64,000 nt of DNA from Paragonimus skrjabini miyazakii (Eukaryota > Platyhelminthes > Trematoda > Plagiorchiida > Troglotrematidae): assembly GCA_014338405.1 (NCBI GenBank), contig JTDE01000163.1:250967-314966 (forward strand), written 5' to 3'. The notes under the pieces are model-generated. The model saw nothing but the letters and a program-made list of their open reading frames with translations, was not told the origin of the DNA and made no database searches. The translations under genes were made by a program, and so were the position numbers. Every line of letters begins with the position of its first letter. Position 1 is the stretch's first letter. Below are positions 49,020 through 59,952 of this stretch, one piece after another.

Positions 49020-50023
49020 CTGAGTTAAGAATCACAGTGACGATCTGTACAGGTCAACATCCCGGCCCGTTTCCAAGACCTACCTAGTAGTCAATGATGT
49101 GCAGTTCCGTTCCAGGCTCTGTACTTCAATGTATTTTGCACCAGTGCGCACTGACTACTAGGAGATGCATTTTGCTATTCCAGCCTCAAGCACTAATATG
49201 TTCTATTGGAGTGGCTGTATTTCACACCCGGGAACTATTTGCAGACAATAACGTCTGAACATTAAGAAATGAAAATTGTGACATTCCTAAGGCGTAGCAG
49301 AATGGGGGTTAAAACGCTCCGGGCTCGAAATCAATAGAGTTAAGTACGTTTTCCAGACAACGATATATATCACTGTCTATTTCAACTCGGTCACTGAAAC
49401 CCAAGTTGAGCGGTACATTTAAAGTAAGCCAGCCCAGAATTGCATCTGCAAGCACAAGCTTTGTTTAGGTATGAGTCGGTATTGATTACAGCTGAACATT
49501 TACGGATGAACACATGTTTGCTACTTTCAAAAACCTAGGTCGTGATAACTGACTGCCTTTCTTTTTTCCAGCATCTTCGAAGTTACATACCGACTGGTCT
49601 ATTAAAAAATCAATCTGTTTGTAATTTCCGTTTTACTCGGTATACTAACCTGTACTCCTCCATTTTAGCTTTTTCCCTAACCCACTTCTGTCGGTCTGTT
49701 TCTTGATGTCTTGAATCCTTACTAGTTACTTTTGTTCATTGTTTTGATATTTTCGCTTAATGTTTTCTATTGCTTCTCGGAGCTAGTGATTTACATTTTA
49801 CCGTAGCCTGAAGCGCTACTAATCTTGAGGATCGGCCACAGATTACTCACCCAAATTCTAGCATTGCACACTAATCAGATTGTTTGGTCATATATTAATG
49901 ATACCAATCCATCCTTTAGCACGCCGTACGCTACCTTCCGGGCTCTGATTCGCTGGTGTAATTTATGATATAGTCAGCAAATTACCTTGCTAGCATAGAT
50001 TTAGAACCAGACAAATAGATAGA
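49020..50023. other. Non-coding, with a tRNA-like SINE remnant
   Basis: No gene was identified. At 49292-49345 the stretch aggcgtagcagaatggggg, then cgctccgggctcgaaatca, looks like the A-box to anticodon part of a Ser/Leu-type tRNA. It lacks a cloverleaf, so it is probably the head of an old tRNA-derived SINE. Confidence 0.35.
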
Positions 50024-50530
50024 TTCGGACGAGCAACAGAAACAACATGCCCAAACGCGGCAAATATTCTACCAGCTGGGCCATGAAGCCACACCGGAAG
50101 CTCAGAAATTTTACATTTGGGCCTAGTTACCCAACCAACCAACTGTCATATGGAATCCACCAAATGATCCAGCCGATTGCCTGCCCAAGCGGGATTTCTC
50201 TATCAATTCACGCTGAAATCCACGAACGCCACCGATGAGCATTGACACTGAATTGCTGATAAGTAGTCTGGCAGACTTGATAATTCGCGAAAAATCTGGA
50301 CTTCGGCTTGATTCGAACAAGCGACAGAAACAACATGCCTAAACGCGGCGAATGCTCTACCACTTGAGCTACAACGCCAGCAGCTCAAAAGGTTTCACAT
50401 TTGGACTTAGTTTCTTGCTCAATACATACTCAATGCATGCTCGATCTCATACGGAATCCACAAAGTGATTCAGTGGTTCGAATGCCAAAGTAGAATTTCT
50501 CAATAGTTCCCGCTGAAATTCACCAACACC
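50024..50530 (-). mobile_element. Tandem tRNA-derived SINE units
   Basis: Minus-strand heads at about 50290-50380 and 50024-50100 resemble a tRNA. Each has an A-box-like tagctcaagtggtagagc, and the first has a perfect T-arm (gcttgttcgaatcaagc, 50306-50322) holding the B box GTTCGAATC. Bodies following the heads share gatttcagcg-like and agaaat-like blocks at 50195-50225 and 50495-50525. The repeat period is about 285-300 bases. Part of a third body sits at 50395-50530 without its own head. Transcription would be by RNA polymerase III. The acceptor stem does not pair, so these are not tRNA genes. Confidence 0.7.
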
Positions 50531-50534
50531 GCTG

Positions 50535-50690
50535 TTGAGCTTCCGGTGTAGCTACGTAGCTCAGCTGGCAGAGCAATTGTCGTGTTTGAGCATGCTGTTT
50601 CTGTCGCTGGTTCCAATCTTGCCGAAGCCCGGATTTTTTTCAGTTGGGTCTCATTCAGAAATTTATGTTTCTGCTTGGACTGAACAAAGC
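50535..50690 (+). mobile_element. tRNA-derived SINE head in inverted orientation
   Basis: The plus-strand sequence cttccggtgtagctacgtag, then ctcagctggcagagcaattg and gtttctgtcgctggttccaa, matches the heads on the minus strand at 50.0-50.4 kb. The leader agcttccggtg is shared with the 50.1 kb unit. It abuts the headless body at 50.53 kb, giving a head-to-body inverted junction. The B box is degraded (gttccaatc). Confidence 0.65.
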
Positions 50691-53600
50691 TATTGAAGTG
50701 TGTTAACTGTTCAGTCTAAGTGGCCTTGTTAGGAAGTGCATAGAATTAGTATAGTTTACAGAATTCCGGCCAGCCACCACAACTTGGTGAAGCATAAAAT
50801 ACCAGTCATTCTTTGTTATTCTTTGTCTTTAGAAGTTCTTACAGACCCTACGGTTACCGTGGCCAAATATCGTATCACTAACTTCGACCTCGATTTCTGT
50901 CACCGAATTGTGAGCGGATTACTTAACCACTTACCACATTCATCAGTGGCTCTTCATTTGAGTGGCTTAGCCTGTTTGCTTTGGAAATTCGCATCAGTAC
51001 TGACTTAGTTTTGATTAACCTAGATAACTGCATTGATGTGACGAAGAATCATTGAACACACTCGTTTGTCACCACCGTCTCGTACACTCCTTCAGCCAAC
51101 GGCGCACCTTGCTGAGTATACAGGCTGTCAACAACGTCCATAAATTCTTCAACCAGCATTAAGTCCATCTAATTTCGGCAGATTTATGAGATTGCTTTGC
51201 TCTTTCAGGCCTCAGAGGGCATTCGGTCTACTTGATGAACTGCAAAATATTGTAGACTTTAGCTAGGCTGTTTGGGATTTGGCAAACAGAGATACCTCAT
51301 TACCAGTATAGTCAAGATACGTCAGCCTATCGTCGTAACCAGTCTTTCGTGAGTCAAAACAGCAAGAAATTTAATAAAACATTGATGTTGTTTCACAACC
51401 TTGTAAAATAATGATAAAATTTCATAGACTCACTTGAAATTTGCTTTTAGTCATTAAAACTCGGCTGATACACTGACACTATCAGTAAGCTAGAAGCCAG
51501 TGACAAATATCGAGCCGTTTATAAAAGCTACTCAAAAAAAGTCAAATTCTTTGATTGCCATGTGACTCATATGTTACGATCCAGCTGCTCAATCAATATC
51601 GATTGATTTGTACGCATACATACCAATACATTGACCCGCCTGTTCACGGATCAATGATAAGTTTATTAACAATGGCATGTTGATTAGTGTTCTATAGTCT
51701 GTGTATAGCCGCAAACCTTGAATTGCCTGAGTTATACTGTTTCATAATAGTGAACTATTCAAACATCAGATTATTTAAACATTTTAGGCCCATTGTGGAC
51801 TTTGAATACAGCGAACACCAAAAAACGAGATTCTCCATCTGCATGGATTAGCTATTGCGGTTAGCATACCAGATTTTGTAGTTGATTTACAGGTCACGAG
51901 ATTACTGTATCCGCAGAAGCTACCAAACTGAGTCATTTCTCAGTACATTATACACTACTTAACGTAAGCTTAATTCCACACGCAAGATCCTCATCTCACT
52001 TGGACATCCGTTAGCAAATCTACCATTAAACTAGAACTGATACCGACTGGATCGTTCGCTGAAATTGGAGCATAGAATCAGAAAGGTAATACGCAGACAA
52101 AACTTATTTACTCTCGGCACCTGCAGACATTGGAATGCATTACCTGACTCAATGGCCACGGCTGAATCCGTTGAGATTTTTTAAATTCTGTTCAAATGAC
52201 CAGTGCTTGAGCTAAACTATGTACAAGTCTTTTTTCAATCCGCTTGGCCAACCTTCAAACGTTAGCTGGTTTCTATGTTTGCTGAAAAATGAATAGGACC
52301 TATTAGTTGACAAATCGAAGGATAGAAACGCGTCAGAATAAACCTCCGTTCTCATCTGTAAGAATCTCGTTTATTGAAATCTAACGAGATTTGCTTTTAT
52401 CCTCGCAGCACAAATGCTACTGACAAGCAATATATCTGTTTCCATCCAACTTTGGGTACCGTTTCAGTTAAAATCTAACTGACTTCTAGGATTGTTTTCA
52501 CTGTAGGTTTTCTGGTAGATCATTTAATTAATTTTTGGAGAAATCTAATATATGATTTTGTTTGCAGGCATTTCCATGTAACTTGCCTGCTTTGTTAGTG
52601 ATTTGCTAGATTGTACATATTTCTCTATGTCAGACATGCTGCTGTTTTTATTTTGTTCCCTGTTGTATTGTTGGTTTGTCTGTTAATATTTACTTAGGGC
52701 ATGCAGTAGACTAAAAACGAATGGAATAGAACAGTGAACATAGCGGGACACAACTCATATGATAAATTGTCCCAAAATGTATTTGGCTAAGTTCATGCAG
52801 ATAGATGAAGCAAGCGATTTGAAACTAGCGGTCAATAAATTTGCTCGATAAAACAGGTGTGTTGTAGATGAGTTAAATTAATAACCTATCTATTCCTACA
52901 ATAAGGAGACTGCATAGTGTTTGCCTGTTACCATTTAGGCCATTATTACAACCCTGATGTGATAGACCAGAAAGTGTGCGAAACAACGAGTCAGCATTTA
53001 CGTAGACACCGATCCATGAAGGATACGACGCAGTAATTCTCAAGTGAGATGACCTCGTGAACGAGCAAACTTTGCATTCCTACGAAACATGCGCGGTATA
53101 TGTACCACTAACTGTACAAAGTTATTTGTGGTTATCTTGAAGGTGTTTTAGTCCTTACCACTCGCAGTTACACCATCAACCCCACTTTCCTGAATTGAAC
53201 CAGTTGTATAAGGACCACATAGATCATCAATCTTTTATTTTAAACTTATGAACACCAAAACGTCAGATCGACATTCCCACCAAACAATTAATTGTTACCA
53301 GTTTGACAATTTTGGGATCATGTTTCTCTAACTTGAATCAACCACAAAACAATTTTCTAACACCGTCGCAACTATGTCAAACAGTATGTAATGAGAAGTG
53401 CGATAATTCAATGTTTATAAAAATGAGTCCTGAGAAACCCAAGGCAGTTGTGGCCTGAGGAATTAGACTATAGCATTCTGTCGCTGATGTTCAGGTTAGT
53501 TACGTGAAACAACATTGAACTGAATGTGCAAAATGTACGGTTGACTTCTAGTACGTTCTTTTAGTAATATGCATCCAAAATCAGTTTGGGTAGGCTAACT

Positions 53601-55529
53601 ACCGTCAGCGTGAATTCTTAATTCGACGCTCTGAACCCACTATCCGAGCAATCTTTTTTGCTTCGTTTTGAGATCACCGTTTACTTCGTCCAAGAGAAAG
53701 TTTAGGTTCTACTAGTGTACCCAACCATTACGTGAACGGAAATTTCGTGATAAATATGTGTGAAAGTAGCCTGTCGTTAGGCTTCAAAACATCAAGGTAA
53801 ACTCACTGAAAAGGTAGTTTAATTGTAATTCTCATGAGCTCCAACTCTCATCAAATCCAAAGACTTAACTGCGACGTGGGTGCTTTATGGATCGAAGGAG
53901 ATTGGTTGTTGCTCGTATCGCGCCGGCCATGCAGCTGCTTTATCGATTCGGTAGACTGATCGTTAGCATAAAGTAGTCCAAACCGTTTTTGTCATCTAAA
54001 CTGGTCATGTGTTTTCATAACTTCCGGCGCACTAAGAACATTTTTGACACTAGTTTGTATAAACTGCCGTATGATACTCATAGCCGTAAACTGCAGTTCA
54101 CATTCCGAATGCGTATTTTTAGCTAAGTAATTTCGCTTTCTCAAAAATGGGTTGTTTCATGCTTTTATATTAACCTTTGGCGCATTAAAGTGTAAGAATT
54201 ATTGTTTCTTCAACTTCGTATTATAAATAATAAGTTCTAGAATGTCGGTTATCCAAACCTTACGACTCCTAGCCTAGTACTCAGATATACGCCACATCAG
54301 GTTTGCTGTTTAGATACGCTACTTTCGAGTAACCGATACACACGAGGCTTATGTCATTTTAATGTTGTATCGATTGAACTCTGTCATTACACCTATTTTC
54401 ATCAATATTTGATCAATAAAGAAGTGTTGTTAAGCATTTTGATCTGTTCGCCTACTAAAAGGCTCTTAATTGGTTGAGTAGCCGTAAGATTATCAGAACT
54501 AGCCGACCCAAAATGTCTATCTCAAAAGGCCTACAAAATCTGTCACGTTCGTTTATGTATGGATACGTGCGATGACCTTGTCTGGTTTATTTTCTCACTG
54601 ATTAGAGTGTCTGTGTCACTTGTAAACGTTTGAGTTTGTTCACTTACAAGATGTAATCAACTTGCTAGTGGCAGTTTCTGTTTCGATACGTGTCCATATG
54701 AACAAATAATCCTCTGTTCTCCATAAATTTTTCACAAACTAAGTTTGTTCATTAACAAGATTTGGTGACAGTCTGCATATAAAAAGGGCCTATATATAGT
54801 GCCTTTGCCAACCATTGATAAGTTTCTGTCTGAGAAGATGACACGTTTATTCCTCCAGGTTTTGATTAGTAACGGCTGCTACAAAAAGCCTGACACTCAT
54901 GACTAATTGATATAAACGTACTACCAATTTTGTCAATATTGTACGATTATGCAAAATTGCGAATTGCAGAAACGTTAATCATTTCATAAACTTAGTAATC
55001 AAAATTAAATTAACACTTTGATCTTGTAGATCTATTAATTTTTCCCTAACATAATGTGAATGTATTTTTCCCCGTGTTACTGGTCGATAGTGCCTCATAT
55101 TACGGACAGATTGCCATGAATTATAAACATTCCCTATTTTTCAAAAGTAACAGAAGCTAAAAAGGCACAAAATGGTAGTTTAAAGAAATTTCCCGCCAAG
55201 TAAAATCAATGTTAGGCGAACCGAATTGATACAAGTGATATTAGATCAGGCAGGGTTGCTTTAATTGAACATTTACAAGGTATCTAAATGGGGTGTTTCA
55301 TTGGAGAATAGTGCAAGTAAACAGACCTGAATCTGTCTTGGGTTGACTTACGATTATCGTTCTACAAATCGATACAAGCTGTTGCACATAAATAAAAATA
55401 TAGACTTGTGTATAGTGTCTATAAGTCAATGTTTTTATGTGAGCAGCAAATTCATGCAATGAAGGGCAGAATCATGACCACTTGAAATGATGTTCCTCAG
55501 TTTAGCTTCTGATGACCTCAGCGGTGCTT
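50691..55529. other. Long stretch with nothing recognised
   Basis: There is no open frame of note over most of this stretch, no repeat partner inside the window and no RNA gene. The frame at 50736-51008 is open but lacks good splice sites. If the 48686 and 57551 exons belong together, this is intronic. Confidence 0.45.
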
Positions 55530-56104
55530 CATCTACATATGGACCAATTGGTAATCTATCCAGTGCTACAGACAACGATACATCAGTGGTTCCCACTGAT
55601 ATATAGCCAAACAGGTGATAGATAACCAGGTGCAACTCCTGAATACTTGTCGTTCTAGCCTGAAGCTTGCTTGTGAATTTGAGGACAACAACCATCCGCG
55701 ATTCCTAGTAATACTCATAAGTCGTCAGGAAGATGGCATGAATAGAAGAGCTGTCTGTAAGAAATCCATATGGCCTGGACAATAATTAAACTTCAGCAGC
55801 TTCAAACCGGTTCAACAAAAACAAGCACAAGTAAACATGCTGTTTGCACGAGCAAGACGAATGTGTACGCAGGACAGTCTTGTGGAGGAACTAGACTTGA
55901 TTACTTCTGGTTTATCAATCACCCCAAAATGTTCATATAAATGAACAGTAGACACGTAGCACCATCCGAACAGGTGATTGCTGTAGGAAAAAAATAAGTA
56001 TGTATAGAGTTCCTCCTTAAGGGTGATTACATCATGCAGCAAACCAAACAACGATTGAGAAATTCACTTAAACGAACATTTAATGCATTGAGAATAACAC
56101 AACC
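55530..56104 (+). mobile_element. PLE, end of RT and linker (5' half of a split copy)
   Basis: A plus-strand frame gives VQLLNTCRSSLKLACEFEDN then HPRFLVILISRQEDGMNRRA (about 55625-55760). It matches the region after RT motif C in the 43.9 kb copy. The linker follows with VNMLFARARRMCTQDSLVEE (about 55831) and a NSLKRTFNALRI segment at about 56062-56095. A damaged motif C equivalent lies near 55570. The reading breaks off at about 56104, where unrelated sequence begins, and resumes at about 56690. The minus-strand frame at 55435-55695 is an antisense shadow. Confidence 0.75.
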
Positions 56105-56689
56105 TTATGAGCAAGTTATAATACTCTACGTTTCAATCACCTCAGGTGGCCTTCCTCAGGAGTGTTGTAATCGAAATCACATAACATAACGAAATCAGTA
56201 ATATGTTAAACACTACGCCCGAACTGTTTGACTTCATTCGTACAAAATTTGGCGCGGATATCTTACAACATTTAAGGCAGTTGAATTCCGTCTACTGTTG
56301 TAGAGCATTCCTTATTTTGTTTAAAAATGCTGTTCCATTTTTGTGCACTTTTCTGCACCACCTTTGCATGTTGTCCAAACTGACATAAGTGACCTTGTAA
56401 TATAATACCAAAATTTGTGTACACCGGTCTGCTCTCCTGTCCATTGCCCAACCGCTTGACGATACTACGCGGATCTTTCATCAGATTTTCGATTCCGCTG
56501 TACTACGAACATCATCGCGACTCTGATTGCGCTTCAGCAATCCATGGTAACTCCGGATACTGGTAATTTGGAATATTGTGGTGTACATCTTGAACACTTG
56601 TGAACACCTCCTATGAGTCAAATCCTTTGATTACTGTGACTTGCTGGAACCCTGTAACTATTCTGTTTCATTCGTTCGTTTTGTCGTCA
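56105..56689. mobile_element. Insertion inside the PLE, carrying the hammerhead-like repeat
   Basis: This stretch interrupts the PLE frame. Its first 60 bases (56112-56172) match the left arm of the 37463 hairpin. On the minus strand they contain CTGAGGA (56154-56160) and GAAA (56132-56135) with a cacc/ggtg stem between. Bases 56193-56270 match the block at 37370-37430. A plus-strand frame at 56203-56388 (NTTPELFDFIRTKFGADI) or its antisense may be a remnant of the inserted element's coding part. The element is probably another PLE or related terminal repeat. Confidence 0.5.
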
Positions 56690-57310
56690 CCCATAGCCTA
56701 ATGAGGTACGCTTGCATTTGCTTAGACTAGTCAGTAACTCGTCTCGACCACTAGACTCTCTCGGACCCAGAAGTTACATGTACTCTCAACCAAAAGAGAC
56801 CAGCCTATCGATGAAACCTCACATTGTATTTACCAGTTCACATGCAGCTGCGAAGAAATTTACGTAGGCAGAATCGAAAGACGCCTGACCTCCAGAATGA
56901 AGGAAAACTTGCCTAAATGCGTGCAAAATTCCGTGTTACCGAATAACGGCAGTGTTTCTGGAACACGTAAACAACCAGTTTCATCAGTCACTAGACACGT
57001 TCTGACCACCGTTCAGGCTATCGATCTAGCTTCTGCATTCAGAATCCCATTACGTCCTTTCAATCCAAGGTTCCTGCGGTTTACTGAGGCTGTCCTAACC
57101 AATCGTCTCAAATCAGCACTTTTGATCAGAAACAACTGTTCGTGAACCTGACCCTTCTCTGGACTTGGTGACCCATTTTAACGTGCTTGTTGATTATGAA
57201 CCTCCTGAATTGCTTGCTACAAAAAAACCGATTCATGTTGTAAATTTGATACTGACGAGTCAACACGAGAGGCTTGTATCTACCAGCTTTCGTGTTCTAT
57301 TTGGTTCAAA
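56690..57310 (+). mobile_element. PLE, GIY-YIG domain and 3' end (3' half of the split copy)
   Basis: The frame resumes with RTQKLHVLSTKRDQP (about 56761). HCIYQFTCSCEEIYVGRIER is the best preserved GIY-YIG signature in the window, at about 56823-56882: IYQF stands for GIY and YVGR for YIG. The tail KENLPKCVQNSVLPNN and RFLRFTEAVLTNRLKSALL runs to TGA at 57143. The 3' flank (ctctggacttggtgaccc, gtaaatttgatactgacgag) is shared with the other copies. This domain nicks DNA at insertion sites. Confidence 0.85.
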
Positions 57311-57550
57311 CTCAAGAAGAGAACTAATTATTTCACATTAGTACTTTATTCGTTACTCGATGGGGTATCTCTCAAAAGAGCTGTATGTTGTGCTATCTTG
57401 TCAATGTTTATTTATCATCGATCAGATTAACGATTATGTGTTCATCTTTGTGGAAACGAGACTTTCAATCGATGCTGTAATATAAAATGGATCGAAAAAT
57501 TTCATTGATCACTTGCCGCCTTTGAACGGGCTGCCTGCACCGTTTGTTAG

Positions 57551-57719
57551 AGGACGTCTTCCAACACCACCCACCCTTTGGGCTCCTCCGGCACCGTTAG
57601 AAGCAGCTGCTGACTCACAACAAGAGATTGAGCTGATGCGCCAGATGCACCAGAAAGCCTGTCAGCTTTACAAACGTGCTAATGCTAATCGTTCTAACTT
57701 TGTGCGGTTGTTACTTTAG
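57551..57719 (+). CDS. Candidate terminal exon, unknown protein
   Basis: An open segment follows an acceptor (caccgtttgttag) and ends in TAG at 57717. It starts with one base of a codon. The peptide begins with a proline-rich part (GRLPTPPTLWAPPAPLEAAA) followed by a charged helix (QQEIELMRQMHQKACQLYKR, ANANRSNFVRLLL). Codon use and composition are the most protein-like in the last 10 kb. The phase fits the 48686 exon. No polyA signal AATAAA is visible in the next 200 bases. Not recognised. Confidence 0.4.
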
Positions 57720-57938
57720 ACCTTTTAGCCTAACTGACATCCTCAAATATGTAAGAAAGGCAAACAAACTCCAGTCATGCTATATAGTTGAAGGTCATAC
57801 TGTGTCATAACGCAACAGCTTCGTTCAAGGTAGCTGTCGTTGCAAATCACCAAAAGATAATGTCCAATATTCCACGACTGGTGTCCATTGTTTTCATTTT
57901 CAATCCGGTCCTTTAGTTCTAACCATTTGTTTTTTCAG

Positions 57939-58130
57939 TCACTGACTATACTGTTCAACTGCTTTTTCCTGGTTTGTACCCAGAGACTTAAAATTAGTAC
58001 ACGGATGGCCGAAGCGGTTATCGAGGCGCAGTGGCATTCCCGGGATAAAGTTTAGTCGTTTTTCACCGTAAACAAAAGCTGACCGCAGGAATGTCATCCT
58101 CTCCCGATCATTCACTATGTGATCCACTTT
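57939..58130 (-). CDS. Candidate terminal exon on the minus strand, unknown protein
   Basis: A 64-codon minus-strand frame follows an acceptor (reverse complement ending ttagctttag at 58131) in phase 0 and stops at 57939. Segments are KVDHIVNDRERMTFLRSAFV, YGEKRLNFIPGMPLRLDNRF and GHPCTNFKSLGTNQEKAVEQ. A GTACAA donor inside could end it earlier. It would converge with the plus-strand exon ending at 57719, leaving about 220 bases between stops. Not recognised. Confidence 0.35.
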   Translation of the reverse strand, partial: KVDHIVNDRERMTFLRSAFVYGEKRLNFIPGMPLRLDNRFGHPCTNFKSLGTNQEKAVEQYSQ

Positions 58131-59811
58131 CTAAAGCTAAGTCCACGGTTTTCATATGAACTTCATCTGCTACTCTATTACACCCCTTCGTAGCCCGTCA
58201 TTCGGTATATTCTGGCCGTATAGAGCATTGGCTCATTGGGAAGTTTATTTAGTTCTTTTTGGCATGCAGTAGGTCTTCAATCTTCAAATTTTCAGTGTAT
58301 TGTGTATGTTACTGCTGAGAATTCTCCTCCCCCAGAATATGCAACGCGTTCTTGATTAAACTTGAGTCCAACAATGAACTTGATGGGTGCCCGATGAAAA
58401 TACTTACTAGACCCTTTCTACGAGTGCTGAACACCTACCAGAAGCTTTTTTGACTACTCCGATTTTTTATGTACCTATACTAAACTCAAAAACAGGTGGA
58501 AGATTTACACGGTTTGCGTGAGGATTCATACAATTGAGTTGAAGCAGTTGGTGTAGAACAAGGGTTTGCAACCTATGGCCCTCGGTCCAAAAGTAAAATT
58601 TCATGTGCGTCGGTCTGTGACTCGTCAGTTGAAGTACTTCAATTTATCGTCACAATATACATTGTAATCGATGTTCAACACTGTTAGTGACGGTAAGATG
58701 CTCTTCTCCATAGGAAATACATAATGACCAAGTAATAGACCCAACTGACAAACCTTCGGTTATATAGTGTCCCAAATCTGTTCTCAGTCAGTATATGGTA
58801 TATGGTTGACAACATTCCCGTGACAAACAACATCCAACACGCTTAGTAACCATTCCTTTAAGCTGCCCGGAAGGCTTGTTTGAGTCAGCAGTTGCAGGAT
58901 ATCGTTCATCTTGTCAGTGTGTGAAGAGGAGGCACAGCCAACGAGTATTAGTACTTTGCTGGATCCTTATCGATACTGTGTAGTGCAAATGTGGTTTCTA
59001 AATGTACAGGCCAGTTGTGATGGTTGCTAACCCTAAGCGGCTTTCGGGACGGAAAGTACGGCAACCGGAACATATCAAGGGAAAAATATACGCATGCATC
59101 ACCTACATAAGTAATAAAATAATGGCAATAAAACTTGGTAAACACGTAAATTGAGCACCGACAACAACTGGTTACAGTTTTCACTTTCAACCAGACGCTT
59201 CAATCATCCGCTTTAAGAAAGAAACACCACACTCGAGTTTCGTTCTTGCTAGCGCCAGTCAGTATTACGCAGCGTTGTCATGACAGGGATTTAAACTATA
59301 GCCAGGTTATCACGAAACAACCATGTTGATCGATGAACCACCAACTTGAAAGCAGGTACGATCGAATTATCCTACGCAAGCGATCAGCCACACCCGCTTG
59401 TGAGTAATATGCAGGTTTTTTGATCGATTCACAAAGACCTACAGTAATTATTCTGTTAAATCCATCTGAAGACCAAATGGTTAGGACAAAGCTGAAATCG
59501 CTGAAATTTAACCAGCCAAGCGGTGTGTATAGCTATATGTACTACTAAGTAAAGACAAATACTATGAATATACTTGTACTAATTTCTTGAATTTACTATG
59601 AAGTATCTAGTTATTAAACAGATAGCATGATTAATGAAGGAGGAATAATTTTTTAGGTGTAGACTTTCAAGGAAACTAACATGGCAAATATACAACGAGT
59701 TTGTGGAAAAGAAACTCATTGAATGAATGTGGTATACAGTGGATGAATACTTATGAGGCAGTTGATTGAAAAATGTCGCAAGCTCTGAAACGTTCAAAGA
59801 ATGTGGATTTG
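58131..59811. other. No recognised feature
   Basis: Non-coding by inspection. Open frames such as 58948-59190 on the minus strand have no splice or motif support. Confidence 0.4.
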
Positions 59812-59910
59812 CCAGTAACGATAGAAGACATATGTCGCGAGATGTTAACATTTTGTTTACTCTAAACGAAATGTTAACATCTCGCGACATATGTCTTCTA
59901 TCGTTACTGG
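59812..59910. repeat. Near-perfect 99-base palindrome
   Basis: Arms of 48 bases (59812-59859 and 59863-59910) are reverse complements with a single mismatch, around a 3-base loop (ctc). The right arm plus the next 30 bases matches the repeat block at 44220-44298. The palindrome thus arose by inverted duplication of that repeat's end. A 12-base direct repeat AATGTGGATTTG lies at 59800-59811 and 59941-59952, exactly flanking the unit. It looks like a target-site duplication. Confidence 0.9.
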
Positions 59911-59952
59911 TGAATTGGATCAAGGGAACGCAGTGTTTTAAATGTGGATTTG

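Noticed and set aside
50290..50380. True tRNA gene with a perfect T-arm
   Set aside because: The acceptor stem and anticodon arm do not pair, and the sequence recurs with an attached body, as expected of a SINE head.
55435..55695. 86-codon minus-strand frame
   Set aside because: The plus strand of the same bases encodes the end of a PLE reverse transcriptase, so the minus-strand frame is a shadow.
58003..58030. tRNA-like 5' half (gatggccgaagcggttatcg) on the plus strand
   Set aside because: No T-arm or paired acceptor stem follows. It overlaps a better-supported minus-strand open frame.
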